Shown in pieces: positions 53,985 to 63,332 of a stretch of DNA of 64,000 bases. The DNA lies in contig JACRGY010000057.1 of the NCBI GenBank assembly GCA_016212165.1, positions 27,346 to 91,345 on the forward strand. The letters run 5' to 3'. Numbering within the stretch: the first letter of the stretch is position 1; each line of letters opens with the position of its first letter. This DNA comes from Nitrospirota bacterium. Its GTDB lineage: Bacteria; Nitrospirota; Thermodesulfovibrionia; Thermodesulfovibrionales; UBA1546. The position numbers were made by a program, and so were the translations under genes. The notes beneath the pieces are model-generated. The model was not told where the DNA came from, did not search any database, and saw nothing but the letters and a program-made list of their open reading frames with translations.

Positions 53985-54935
53985 ATGTTTCGCGCCAAAA
54001 TTAAGGTTTTAGATTGCACTGTACGTGACGGCGGCCTGATAAACAAGTGGCAGTTCAGCGATGACTTTGTAAGAAAAATTTTTATTGCCCTGTCACGCGC
54101 CGGTGTTGACTATATGGAGATCGGATATAAATCTTCCGAGAAATATTTTTCCAGGGGTGAACATGGCGCCTGGAAATTCTGCACAGAAGATGACCTGAAA
54201 AGAATCGTCGGGAACTTTGATACCAAAATGAAACTTTCGGCCATGGCTGACATAGGCCGGATTGATTTTGACGATATTCCTGCCAAAAAAGACAGCGCGC
54301 TTGACATGATACGGGTGGCCTGTTATGCACATGAGGTGGACAAAGGCATAAACCTTGCGCATCACTGTATGGAAAAAGGTTACGAAGTAACCATAAACCT
54401 TATGGCGGTTTCCAAGGTTCTGGAAAAAGACCTTGACGAGGCGCTTGAGGACCTTGCCAAAAGCCAGGTGCCGGTTATTTATCTTGTAGACAGTTTCGGG
54501 GCCATGTATTCAGAGCAGATCCATTTTCTTGCAAAGAAATACTTTAAGGCGCTGCCCGGGAAGGAGCTTGGCATGCATGCCCACAATAACCAGCAGCTGG
54601 CCTTTGCCAATTCAATAGAGGCGATTATTGCCGGGATAAACTGCATAGATGCAACTCTGTACGGCATGGGCAGGGGGGCAGGCAATTGTCCTCTTGAACT
54701 GCTGCTTAACTTTCTTAAGAACCCGAAATTTGATATAAGGCCGATACTTGAGATAATACAGGACTCATTAATCCCTATGAAAGAAGAAGTTGAGTGGGGC
54801 TATCACATACCCTATATGATTACCGGCATTCTGAATGAACATCCAAGAAGCGGCATGAAGGCAATGGCGGCAAAGAAAATGCCCGATCTCAAACAATTTT
54901 ATGAAGACCTCAGGGACGGAACGCCGCTGGATTAA
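53985..54935 (+). CDS. HMGL-like aldolase (DRE-TIM family)
   Basis: VLDCTVRDGGLINKWQFSDDFV, LGMHAHNNQQLAFANSIEAI, DATLYGMGRGAGNCPLELLL. Confidence 0.88.
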   Translation: MFRAKIKVLDCTVRDGGLINKWQFSDDFVRKIFIALSRAGVDYMEIGYKSSEKYFSRGEHGAWKFCTEDDLKRIVGNFDTKMKLSAMADIGRIDFDDIPAKKDSALDMIRVACYAHEVDKGINLAHHCMEKGYEVTINLMAVSKVLEKDLDEALEDLAKSQVPVIYLVDSFGAMYSEQIHFLAKKYFKALPGKELGMHAHNNQQLAFANSIEAIIAGINCIDATLYGMGRGAGNCPLELLLNFLKNPKFDIRPILEIIQDSLIPMKEEVEWGYHIPYMITGILNEHPRSGMKAMAAKKMPDLKQFYEDLRDGTPLD

Positions 54936-54971
54936 GAGATTAAAAGCGCGCCAAAAGGCATAATGGCACTG

Positions 54972-55271
54972 CTATCGCAATCTGGTTCCGCACTTTCTGC
55001 ACATACGTTTGTGGATGTCTTTGCCAAGATATTTTTTACATGAAGGGCATCTCCAGTTTAACGCGCTAAAACCGACAAACGCAGCGATAATCAGAGCCTG
55101 CAATCCAAAGATAGTATCCTTTGAGAATTCTCCAAAACGGTCAGGGCGTTTATAAATCACCGCAAGAAATAAAACCAGAAACAGCGCTATTGCCACAGCG
55201 AGCATCTGACGGCCCTGCCGTACTTCAAAATCCTGCCTTGCCTGCTTGTCGTCTTTTTTCTGCATCTTCAC
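54972..55271 (-). CDS. Small membrane protein with C-terminal zinc ribbon
   Basis: Two TM helices; WRCPSCKKYLGKDIHKRMCRKCG. Confidence 0.65.
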   Translation of the reverse strand: MKMQKKDDKQARQDFEVRQGRQMLAVAIALFLVLFLAVIYKRPDRFGEFSKDTIFGLQALIIAAFVGFSALNWRCPSCKKYLGKDIHKRMCRKCGTRLR

Positions 55272-55370
55272 AATTTCCCCTTTGCCTGTAAATAACGATA
55301 GCCGATAATTGTTTCGATATTATAACGCCGCGAACTGCAATTTTTCAAAATTTACGGATTTTCCTGAAGG

Positions 55371-55565
55371 TTAAGCAGATATCTTTTTTACACGCCCTAC
55401 TTCTCCGCTTTCCAGGCGTACTTTAATCCCGTGCGGATGTGCAGGTGAATTGGTCAGAATATCTTTTACAATTCCCTCTGTCAGTTTCCCTGTCTGCTGG
55501 TCCTTTTTCAGTACAACCGAAACGCGCAGCCCCTGTTTTATGTCAGAACGTTTTGTTCCATCCAT
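55371..55565 (-). CDS. YwbE family protein
   Basis: RSDIKQGLRVSVVLKKDQQTGKLTEGIVKDILTNSPAHPHGIKVRLESGEVGRVKKI. Confidence 0.92.
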   Translation of the reverse strand: MDGTKRSDIKQGLRVSVVLKKDQQTGKLTEGIVKDILTNSPAHPHGIKVRLESGEVGRVKKISA

Positions 55566-55665
55566 GAATTTCTTCTCCCACTACTTGTTTAAATTTAGTC
55601 TGGTCTATCTTTGCTCTCTTTCACTCCGTACTATGGCACTTAGGAACTATGGACTATAGTACTAT

Positions 55666-56814
55666 TTATGCCTTCCTGCTGCCCTCGTACAGCTCATACT
55701 CAAGGAGCCTGCATTCTATCGCACCGTTAAAAAATTGAGTCCTTCTTTTAGCCCTTAAGCCAACCTTCTTTGTAAGGTCAGGATTTCCGGTAAAAATATA
55801 TCCTGTATATCCCCTGCACTTCTGCTTAAAAAAATCTCCTATCCCCTTATAGACATGCTCAAGCTCCTTAAGAGTCCCCATCCTTTCTCCATATTCCGGG
55901 TTGAGTATTACAATCCCTTTGCCTTCAGGAACCGTTGTTTCAGCATAATCGCACACATCAAATTCTATCAGGTGCTCCACGCCGGCAGCAGCAGCGTTTT
56001 TCTTTGCCGCCTCTACTGCCTCCTTGCTGATATCAGTTGCAATAACCCTGCAATCCATGGCCTTTTTTGCCTCTTTTTTTGCACTTATACGCAGCTCATC
56101 CCAGAGCGATTCATTAAACCCCTTTAGATGCATGAAACCATAATTATTCCGCAAAAGGCCCGGCGCCCTGTTAAGCCCGGTTAATGCCGCCTCGATTGCC
56201 AGTGTCCCGCTTCCGCACATCGGATTAATGAAATGACTGCTGCTGTTCCATCCCGTTGCCATGATAACGGCAGCTGCAAGGGTTTCCTGCATGGGCGCTG
56301 TCACAGGGAGCTTCCTGTAGCCGCGCTTAGACAGTGGTTCACCTGAGGTATCAAAATACACGGCGCAGTTTTCATCCTTCCAGTAGAGATTAACAACAGT
56401 CCTGTCTTTATCTGGGCCTGAATCAGGACGCCTGCCGCACTTTTTATGTATCCTGTCCACAATTGCATCCTTGCTTTTTACATTTGCATAGCGTGAGTCC
56501 CTGATGCTCGGATTATCAACGCTTGATGTTACACAGACATAACCATCTTCAGCAATATAATCCTCCCATGGTATATCTGACAGCGAGAGATAAAGGGCTT
56601 CGGCATCCCGCGCAAGGAATTCCTTTATGAGAAAGAGCACGCGGTGCCCTGTGCGGAGATGGAGGTTAAGCCTCAGGGTATCGTCAATGGCCCCTTCTGT
56701 TGCTATCCCTGCAATTGTTTCTGACAGCACAGGGAATCCGAGCTGAAGTATCTCTTCTTTTAAAAAAGGCGTTATTCCCTTTGCGCAGGTAATCAGTATC
56801 CTGCTTTTTTTCAT
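55666..56814 (-). CDS. THUMP-domain RlmL-like RNA N2-guanine methyltransferase
   Basis: THUMP region; FINPMCGSGTLAIEAAL, KGIVILNPEYGERMG. Confidence 0.9.
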   Translation of the reverse strand: MKKSRILITCAKGITPFLKEEILQLGFPVLSETIAGIATEGAIDDTLRLNLHLRTGHRVLFLIKEFLARDAEALYLSLSDIPWEDYIAEDGYVCVTSSVDNPSIRDSRYANVKSKDAIVDRIHKKCGRRPDSGPDKDRTVVNLYWKDENCAVYFDTSGEPLSKRGYRKLPVTAPMQETLAAAVIMATGWNSSSHFINPMCGSGTLAIEAALTGLNRAPGLLRNNYGFMHLKGFNESLWDELRISAKKEAKKAMDCRVIATDISKEAVEAAKKNAAAAGVEHLIEFDVCDYAETTVPEGKGIVILNPEYGERMGTLKELEHVYKGIGDFFKQKCRGYTGYIFTGNPDLTKKVGLRAKRRTQFFNGAIECRLLEYELYEGSRKA

Positions 56815-56863
56815 ATCCTTATTCTCTTCCGTAATTATTCAGCTACTCGCTGTCGGGAATACG

Positions 56864-57067
56864 TTACTTCCTTTTTTTATCCGATGCATCTTTCCGGGCC
56901 GAGAGTGTGATGATGAAGTTCTCAGGCTCTAAGTCAGGGTTTTTCTCAAGCTCCTCAACAAAGGCATTGATGGCCTTTCGCATAAAGGCCGGGAAGTTTA
57001 TGCCCCTTGGCAATGCATGAATCCTCTGCCGTGTATCCTCGTCAATTGTTGCTGTGTATTTTGCCAT
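56864..57067 (-). CDS. Small ribbon-helix-helix-like protein
   Basis: MAKYTATIDEDTRQRIHALPRGINFPAFMRKAINAFVEEL. Confidence 0.5.
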   Translation of the reverse strand: MAKYTATIDEDTRQRIHALPRGINFPAFMRKAINAFVEELEKNPDLEPENFIITLSARKDASDKKRK

Positions 57068-57116
57068 AACTGCTCCTTATCTTATGATGTTGTTTCTGGT
57101 GCTGCTGTTCCGGGAA

Positions 57117-58142
57117 TCATCCCTTCCTGATGGGGCTGAGAATCATGCTTTCGACCCTGTTTCTCCCATTGTTTTTGGCCTTATATAAAGCCCTGTCAGC
57201 AAGCTCTATCAACTCTTTGTGGCCGGCATCCGGATCCTCTCCGTCAAAATATCCTACGCCTGTGCTGATAGTAATTCTGATATTTTCAAAGCTCATGTCT
57301 TCTGTTGTTTTCCTCAGCCTTTCAGCCGCATTCAGGGCGTTTTTATAAGAGATATAAGGCAGTATAACAGCAAATTCTTCTCCCCCGTATCTGGCTGCTA
57401 CGTCACTTAATCTGGTGCCGTCTTTCAATATCTGTGCAATCCCGCGCAGTACCATGTCTCCGGCGAGATGTCCGCAAGTATCGTTCACTTTTTTAAAAAA
57501 ATCTATATCGAGCATTAACAGCGTCAGTGGATGTTTGTATCTCTTTGAGCGGTCCATTTCCTCTTTTAGCCGCAACTCAAAATATTTATGGTGATATAAC
57601 CCTGTAAGGCCGTCGGTTACGGATTCCTGATACAACTGTGCATTCTCAAGCGCTACGGCCACCTGGTTTGCAAAGGCATATAAAAGGACCATATCATCAA
57701 ATTCAAAACCTCCTTCAATCCTGTTGATAACCTGAAGCACGCCGAGTATCCTTTCCTTTGTTCTTACCGGCACGCATATCATGCTCTTTGTTATGAAACC
57801 GCTGACTTCATCAACCCCTTTGAAAAACCTCGTATCAGAGCCGACATCACTTGAGATAACAGGTTCTCCGTGTTCTGCAACCCATCCTGCTATGCCCACC
57901 CCTTTTTCAAGAGTGATTGTTGTTAATTTTTCACTCTTCCCGCCTATGGCCACCTCGAAGAACAATTCACCGGTCTTATGGTTTAAGATCAAGAGACTGC
58001 CGGCCTCTGCATTAAGCAGTTTTGTGGCTGCCTCAATTACCTTCTTCCTGATAAGAAAAGGGTCCAGAGTTGAATTTATAAGGGCGGTCATCTCTATAAG
58101 AGCGTTGAGTTGCTGCAGCCTTTTATCCTGATACTCAATCAT
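57117..58142 (-). CDS. GAF-GGDEF diguanylate cyclase
   Basis: GAF domain; YGGEEFAVILPYI active site. Confidence 0.93.
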   Translation of the reverse strand: MIEYQDKRLQQLNALIEMTALINSTLDPFLIRKKVIEAATKLLNAEAGSLLILNHKTGELFFEVAIGGKSEKLTTITLEKGVGIAGWVAEHGEPVISSDVGSDTRFFKGVDEVSGFITKSMICVPVRTKERILGVLQVINRIEGGFEFDDMVLLYAFANQVAVALENAQLYQESVTDGLTGLYHHKYFELRLKEEMDRSKRYKHPLTLLMLDIDFFKKVNDTCGHLAGDMVLRGIAQILKDGTRLSDVAARYGGEEFAVILPYISYKNALNAAERLRKTTEDMSFENIRITISTGVGYFDGEDPDAGHKELIELADRALYKAKNNGRNRVESMILSPIRKG

Positions 58143-58258
58143 TGGAACGCCTTCCTGATACGCAATAGCTTATAAAAAATATACTCCTTTGTGAAAATAA
58201 TTTCGAGCTGCATCTGTGATGTTCAGATTATATCAGATTACTGTCCCGGAGAGAATCC

Positions 58259-59017
58259 TCACATCTCGCCCCTCACCTGCCACCAGACAAGGCTGACCCA
58301 CTCTGCAATCCCTGTTGTCGAGAGGGCAAGGTCGCCTGACCTGGGGATAAGAGAAACAGGTGTGCATTTTTTGGGCTGACAGAGGAAGTATGCCGGAGCA
58401 GGGATAACCGTAAATCCCCGTTTGGCAAACATGATTTTGGCGCGCCTCATGTGGTACGCAGATGTCACGAGAACAATGCGGTCTCCCTTGAGCAGTTTCC
58501 GCACGGCATGGGAATTTTCCAGAGTATTGCGGGACACGTTTTCCACTATTACCTGTTTTTGCGGAATGCCCATGGCAAATGCTGCCTCTGCCATTGTATC
58601 TGCGTCGTTTACCTTTGTTGCAAAGGGCTCTCCATTTCCCATGCTAAGAATGAGAGGGATGCCAAGCCTTTTAGCCAGTTCGGCCCCTGTAAGCAGCCGC
58701 GAAGATGTTTCAGCGTTCGGAACAGGGCGGGCCCCGAGCCATTCGAGATCAACAGAGCCGCCTCCAAGAACAACAATTGCGTCAGCGCTGATTTTTTCTT
58801 TCTTCAAAGGGGGATTGGCCTGTTCCAGAGGCTTCACTATCATATTTGCTATGGGCCCCAGGCTCAGGAGGTAAAGGAGTACCAGGCCGGAAATAATAAG
58901 TCCTTTGGCGAGCCGCTTTCGCTTATCTATCAGGAGCAGGCCCGTAAGGATGAGGGCTACGAGGCTTGTCGGCGGAAGCATGAGAAACCAGAGAACCTTC
59001 TGAATAACAAATGTCAT
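58259..59017 (-). CDS. DUF218 (ElyC/SanA/YdcF) membrane protein
   Basis: AIVVLGGGSVDLE, TSRLLTGAELAKRLG, VTSAYHMRRAKIMFAKRG. Confidence 0.88.
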   Translation of the reverse strand: MTFVIQKVLWFLMLPPTSLVALILTGLLLIDKRKRLAKGLIISGLVLLYLLSLGPIANMIVKPLEQANPPLKKEKISADAIVVLGGGSVDLEWLGARPVPNAETSSRLLTGAELAKRLGIPLILSMGNGEPFATKVNDADTMAEAAFAMGIPQKQVIVENVSRNTLENSHAVRKLLKGDRIVLVTSAYHMRRAKIMFAKRGFTVIPAPAYFLCQPKKCTPVSLIPRSGDLALSTTGIAEWVSLVWWQVRGEM

Positions 59018-59144
59018 TATTTATTGACCTCGCATCAGACGAATAAATTTTTTTGCCCGGCACACGGACAAAGAAGAACAGGCACTATTTTAGCATACGT
59101 AAAGCAAACAGTACGAAAATTTGAGTCTGATAAAGATAGCCCTG

Positions 59145-60359
59145 TTAAAGCCAGCGGCCTGAAGGATATTTATTCAGGACCATGCGTATCAAAGACTGTG
59201 AAAGGATTTGCCTGCCCCATCCGTATGGAGCATATATCTTCATGAACCTGAATATATCTCGTATAACAGCAAGCTGTTCTCTTTTGCTTAGTTTGCGCAT
59301 GCCTGCCTTGAAATCAGCTTCGTGCGGATTGCCGAAAATTATCCGGAAGGGATTCCACTGGTCAGTGCAGCGCTTTGCCTCAGAAGCTATCAGCCTGCGG
59401 TAGACCTCCTGAACCGGCCTGTTCCTCTGAATTGCCCCGACTACTGACTCTCCTGCTATGGCTCCTGAATGAAGCGCGCAGCTCATCCCCTCTGCCAGCA
59501 TGTTGAAGAATCCTGCGGCCTGTCCTGTGATAAGCACATTGCCTTTGCCGAAAATATAACGGTTTATAAGAGAAGGGCCAAAGTTCTGCGCACAGCCTTC
59601 CATCTCCTCGGCAGGTTCAAGTTTTACCCCGTGTTTATCACGCAGGTATGCCTCAACATTACGGTGATACTCATGAAGGTTTTTGCCTGAAGGAAAGCCC
59701 ACTCCGAGTATCTGCCGGCCATTGCGTGCATGGCTCCATGTATAATGCCCGAGGCCGGGATGGAACCAGAAGTGGAAGTAGTCCTCATCAAGCGGGCATT
59801 CGATTATTCTCTGAAATTTCTGCCCTACCATAAACCAGGGAATGCTCTTCATATAATCCGGATAAACAGAATGCCTGACCTGTGACTTCGGGCCGTCAGC
59901 GCCAATGACATAACGCGCCGTGTATTTGAGTTCAATGCCTGCGCGCATTGCCCTGACATGCACGAGTTTCCCGTCATCTTCAAGCCCCGTAAAAGATGTT
60001 TCTTCATGCACGTTAAGGCCGCTGCTTTTAACAGCCCAGTAATCTGAGAATTTGCGGTTCAGGTGCGGTGTGGGCCCGCCCTCAAAATCCATTGAAATGG
60101 ATATCATGCTCGGGAAATGGAAGGTAACCCCTCTGCAGGAAGTAGGTTCGTGCAGTATATCACGGGGCAGGGGGCCGAAATTTTCTATCAGGAAACGGTG
60201 TCCCCTCGGCGAAAGTATCCCGCTGCATACTTTATTCCTGGGAAGTTTTTTGCGCTCCAGAGCCACAACATTAAGGCCCGCGTCCACCAGCCTTTTTGCC
60301 GCGGCTGATGCAGCAAGGCTGGCGCCTACAATTAAAACATCATATTTTTCTTCACGCAT
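59145..60359 (-). CDS. Geranylgeranyl-reductase-family FAD oxidoreductase
   Basis: YDVLIVGASLAASAAAKRLVDAGLNVVALERKKLPRNKVCSGILSPRG, VLITGQAAGFFNMLAEGMSCALHSG. Confidence 0.88.
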   Translation of the reverse strand: MREEKYDVLIVGASLAASAAAKRLVDAGLNVVALERKKLPRNKVCSGILSPRGHRFLIENFGPLPRDILHEPTSCRGVTFHFPSMISISMDFEGGPTPHLNRKFSDYWAVKSSGLNVHEETSFTGLEDDGKLVHVRAMRAGIELKYTARYVIGADGPKSQVRHSVYPDYMKSIPWFMVGQKFQRIIECPLDEDYFHFWFHPGLGHYTWSHARNGRQILGVGFPSGKNLHEYHRNVEAYLRDKHGVKLEPAEEMEGCAQNFGPSLINRYIFGKGNVLITGQAAGFFNMLAEGMSCALHSGAIAGESVVGAIQRNRPVQEVYRRLIASEAKRCTDQWNPFRIIFGNPHEADFKAGMRKLSKREQLAVIRDIFRFMKIYAPYGWGRQILSQSLIRMVLNKYPSGRWL

Positions 60360-60424
60360 TTTTTTAAACCTAATCCGCTTAATAATTCCTGCAAAACTAC
60401 TGTTCTATGTGATTGTCCCCTTAT

Positions 60425-60485
60425 CTGTCACTCCCGCTTGTCGGGAGTCCTTCTGGAAGAAAGATTCCGGGCAAGCCGGAATGAC
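60425..60485. repeat. REP-like palindrome of the GTCATTCCCGCTTGTCGGGAAT family
   Basis: gtcactcccgcttgtcgggagtcc ... gattccgggcaagccggaatgaca. Confidence 0.75.
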
Positions 60486-60531
60486 AAAATGAGGACATTG
60501 CTTTTGCATCTTCCAATAATTCATAAATTTT

Positions 60532-60562
60532 CCTGAATGAGCGAAAATGCTATATCCTTTCG
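60532..60562 (-). repeat. Truncated left end of the structured repeat (copy 4)
   Basis: Minus strand cgaaaggatatagcattttcgctcattcagg, same arm as copy 3, just 3' of the 60576 CDS stop. Confidence 0.6.
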
Positions 60563-60575
60563 TTATTTTCATAGT

Positions 60576-61547
60576 CTATAAATTATCCCGGCTAAGCTGC
60601 CCGGCATATATCACAGGCACATCGGCAACACGCTGAAAAACCGCAAGGTCAGCAATATCTTCAACCACTATGCGTTTCATGCTGCGGCCCCTTATTATCC
60701 ATCTTGCCTGTTCAAGACAGCCTGCTGCTTCAATGCCTTTCTTTGCCTGAAGGCTCGACGCGCCTGTCGGGATAGCTATCCGCTGGAGGTCCAGGTTTGT
60801 CTGGCATCCTGTTTCTTTACGCATCCGGTCATAAAATTTAACCAGCCTCTCATAATCAGAATGATAACCCCTGCATTCAATAATATAAAGGTCTTCCGGG
60901 CCAAGGGCCTTTCTGATATGCGCTGAGGATAAAAGAGCTTCTCCTGTTCCTATAATCTTTTTGTTGGGAAGCCATTTCCTGAGAGGGCGATGAAGCAGGC
61001 CCTCTGACACTACAAGCGTGTCTGCATGCCTCAGAGGCGTTATAAAATCATCTATCCTGTCCTGAGTTACAGGCAGCCCGGCCTCAAGCAAGCCGGCTAT
61101 GTCCCTGCCGTCATCAGCTGCTGGAGATACTTTTTTATTTCCTCCGAGAAGTTCGATTACAGCGCTGAGCGCTTTAAGATTATTTCCCTGATATTCACCT
61201 GCAATCAGAATTATTGAATTGTGCAGGGCATTGTCTTTAATCCTGGTTTTCATGCCTGATGGTTCAGGATACCACGAAGGATAATTTGTTCTTAACTTGT
61301 TGAGGTTGCGCCGCTGTTCCATGTTCATTGCTGCAATGCCGATGCCTTCAGGGCAGGCCGGTTCGCATGAACCGCACAAAAGACAGGCGTCTACTGATGC
61401 GGCAATATCTTCAAGGGCTGCGCCGCCCTGCAGGGCCTTTGCGCGGCCTTTGCGCGTATGGGACATTGACCCGGTCTTCTTCCAGAGAGGGCAGACCAGA
61501 AGACAAATGCCGCAGCCGCTGCAATACTCATAACCTTTTGTATTCAC
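60576..61547 (-). CDS. 4Fe-4S dicluster/heterodisulfide-reductase-like (GlcF-like) protein
   Basis: CSGCGICLLVCPLWKK and CLLCGSCEPACPEGI. Confidence 0.85.
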   Translation of the reverse strand: MNTKGYEYCSGCGICLLVCPLWKKTGSMSHTRKGRAKALQGGAALEDIAASVDACLLCGSCEPACPEGIGIAAMNMEQRRNLNKLRTNYPSWYPEPSGMKTRIKDNALHNSIILIAGEYQGNNLKALSAVIELLGGNKKVSPAADDGRDIAGLLEAGLPVTQDRIDDFITPLRHADTLVVSEGLLHRPLRKWLPNKKIIGTGEALLSSAHIRKALGPEDLYIIECRGYHSDYERLVKFYDRMRKETGCQTNLDLQRIAIPTGASSLQAKKGIEAAGCLEQARWIIRGRSMKRIVVEDIADLAVFQRVADVPVIYAGQLSRDNL

Positions 61548-61560
61548 ATTATGCCATCCA

Positions 61561-63114
61561 TCAGAATATAACTTCAGCGTTCAGGACCATGGCCGGGTCA
61601 GCCGCCTTTTTCATCGCCAGGTGTTTATCAACCACTTCATCTCCCATGGCGCGGCGGATATAACCTTTCATCATTCCTCCGAAACGGTAATAACTGAGGC
61701 CCATGTCAACCCCGATATCATATATTTCATTTTTAAAGGATTGCAGGTAATCACGGCTGTAATTTGTGCCTCTGAGCATTGGCTCAAACTCGCAGCCGTA
61801 AGCTATATCTTCCGCATCAGGCGGAATACATGACATCTCATAACGCGGGAGCCTGCCCCTGAGTTTAATGCCTACACAATAAAGAGTGTAATGCCTGAAA
61901 TACTTCCTGCATACTGCATTGCCGCGTTCAACAGCCTCGGCGAATTTCTCTGCTTTTGCTGAAAGGTCAGGGATAACCATCTGGGGTCCTCCCCAGAACT
62001 TCCATACAGCCCGTGAGAAAACCACTGTACGGTCAACAATCTTCCCGTTGTGGATAAATTCAGGCCGCCAGAACTCCGGGAACAGCTTAAAGCGCCTGCC
62101 TATAATATAAGCCGCCTCCTTAATGCGCCATGGATGCAGCAGATAATGCCCTGCCATGCGCAGGCCGAAACCTGCTTCGCCATGCCCGCGCAGGCTGCGT
62201 TTCCAGCGTGTATTGAACTTGCGTTCCCTTTCATCGCTGTCAAAAGCTACAAGCAGGGTTATTGCACGGTCCAGAATTGTAAGTATGCCGGAATAATCCG
62301 AGGCGTCCTCTTTTGCTATAAACTGCAAGTCCTCTATAGCTGTGCGCAAAGAGGAGTAATAGAAATATTGTATTGTAATGGGAGTAAACTTCCGTATTTT
62401 AAGTGTGGCCTCAGTAATAACTCCGAACTGGCCGTAACCAAGCAGTACGCGCTCCATGAGTTCAGGATTTTCCTGCTCTGAACATCTGACAATGTCTCCC
62501 GTAGGCGTCACAACCTGAAGTGCCACTGCCTGGTCAGCGGTGCAGCCGAGGCGCGGGGAGTTGACATCAATGCCGCCCACTCCGAGAGTGCCTCCGACAG
62601 AAGCTGTAAGATTAAGGGGCGCCGAAAGATAATCAAGGTTGTCACGCCTGAGAATTTCAGCAAGCTGATGCCAGAAGATACCTGCCTGTGCGCGGACAGT
62701 CATAGCGTCGGTGTTTATTTCCAGTACCCTGTTCATAGAACTCATATCAAGAAGCAGCCCCCCGAATGCAACTGATTCGCCCTCAGTGGTAAGCCCTCCG
62801 CCCCTTGTAGTCACCGGCACTCTGTGTGTCTGGGCAGCCCTGAGCACTTTTGAAATATCTTCTGCTGAGTTTGGCCTTACAACTCCGTGAGGCAGGCCGT
62901 ATGCAACTCCGCCTGCGTCTGTCATGAATACAGAGCAGTCAGGGCGGCCTTCGCATACTGTAACTCCTCCTGAGCGTAAATCAAGCACAAAATCCTGCCA
63001 GTTATTACCCTGCCACCGGGATGGATTTGTTTTCTGGCGGGGGATGCCCTTAAGTGAATCAGGGGCGACCGGGTCAGGCGGTATAATGCCGCGTTCAAAA
63101 ACAGGGATATGCAT
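61561..63114 (-). CDS. FAD-binding (PCMH-type) oxidoreductase
   Basis: PVTTRGGGLTTEGESVAFGGLLLDMSSMNRV, ASVGGTLGVGGIDVNSPRLGCTADQ, LLGYGQFGVITEATLKI; start taken as MHIPVFERG. Confidence 0.85.
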   Translation of the reverse strand: MHIPVFERGIIPPDPVAPDSLKGIPRQKTNPSRWQGNNWQDFVLDLRSGGVTVCEGRPDCSVFMTDAGGVAYGLPHGVVRPNSAEDISKVLRAAQTHRVPVTTRGGGLTTEGESVAFGGLLLDMSSMNRVLEINTDAMTVRAQAGIFWHQLAEILRRDNLDYLSAPLNLTASVGGTLGVGGIDVNSPRLGCTADQAVALQVVTPTGDIVRCSEQENPELMERVLLGYGQFGVITEATLKIRKFTPITIQYFYYSSLRTAIEDLQFIAKEDASDYSGILTILDRAITLLVAFDSDERERKFNTRWKRSLRGHGEAGFGLRMAGHYLLHPWRIKEAAYIIGRRFKLFPEFWRPEFIHNGKIVDRTVVFSRAVWKFWGGPQMVIPDLSAKAEKFAEAVERGNAVCRKYFRHYTLYCVGIKLRGRLPRYEMSCIPPDAEDIAYGCEFEPMLRGTNYSRDYLQSFKNEIYDIGVDMGLSYYRFGGMMKGYIRRAMGDEVVDKHLAMKKAADPAMVLNAEVIF

Positions 63115-63143
63115 GATTAAAGTATTATAACAAAAGCGCTGAA

Positions 63144-63228
63144 AGTAACAGCGCTTGCATACTTGCTCACTTGCTATCTCACTTGCTTCCTCGCTTTCCT
63201 GCTTGTGCACTTGCTCGTTTGAGACTTC
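63144..63228 (-). repeat. Degenerate octanucleotide-type repeat upstream of the FAD oxidoreductase
   Basis: Minus strand gagcaagt gcacaagc aggaaagc gaggaagc aagtgaga tagcaagt gagcaagt atgcaagc. Confidence 0.65.
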
Positions 63229-63332
63229 CGCGGCAAAGCCGGTGCCGGATGTCATTTTTCGCTTGCCTTAGTTTAATTCCATAACTATACTTTAAATATG
63301 CAAGGTAATTTTAAAACATACCTTGAGCTGAC

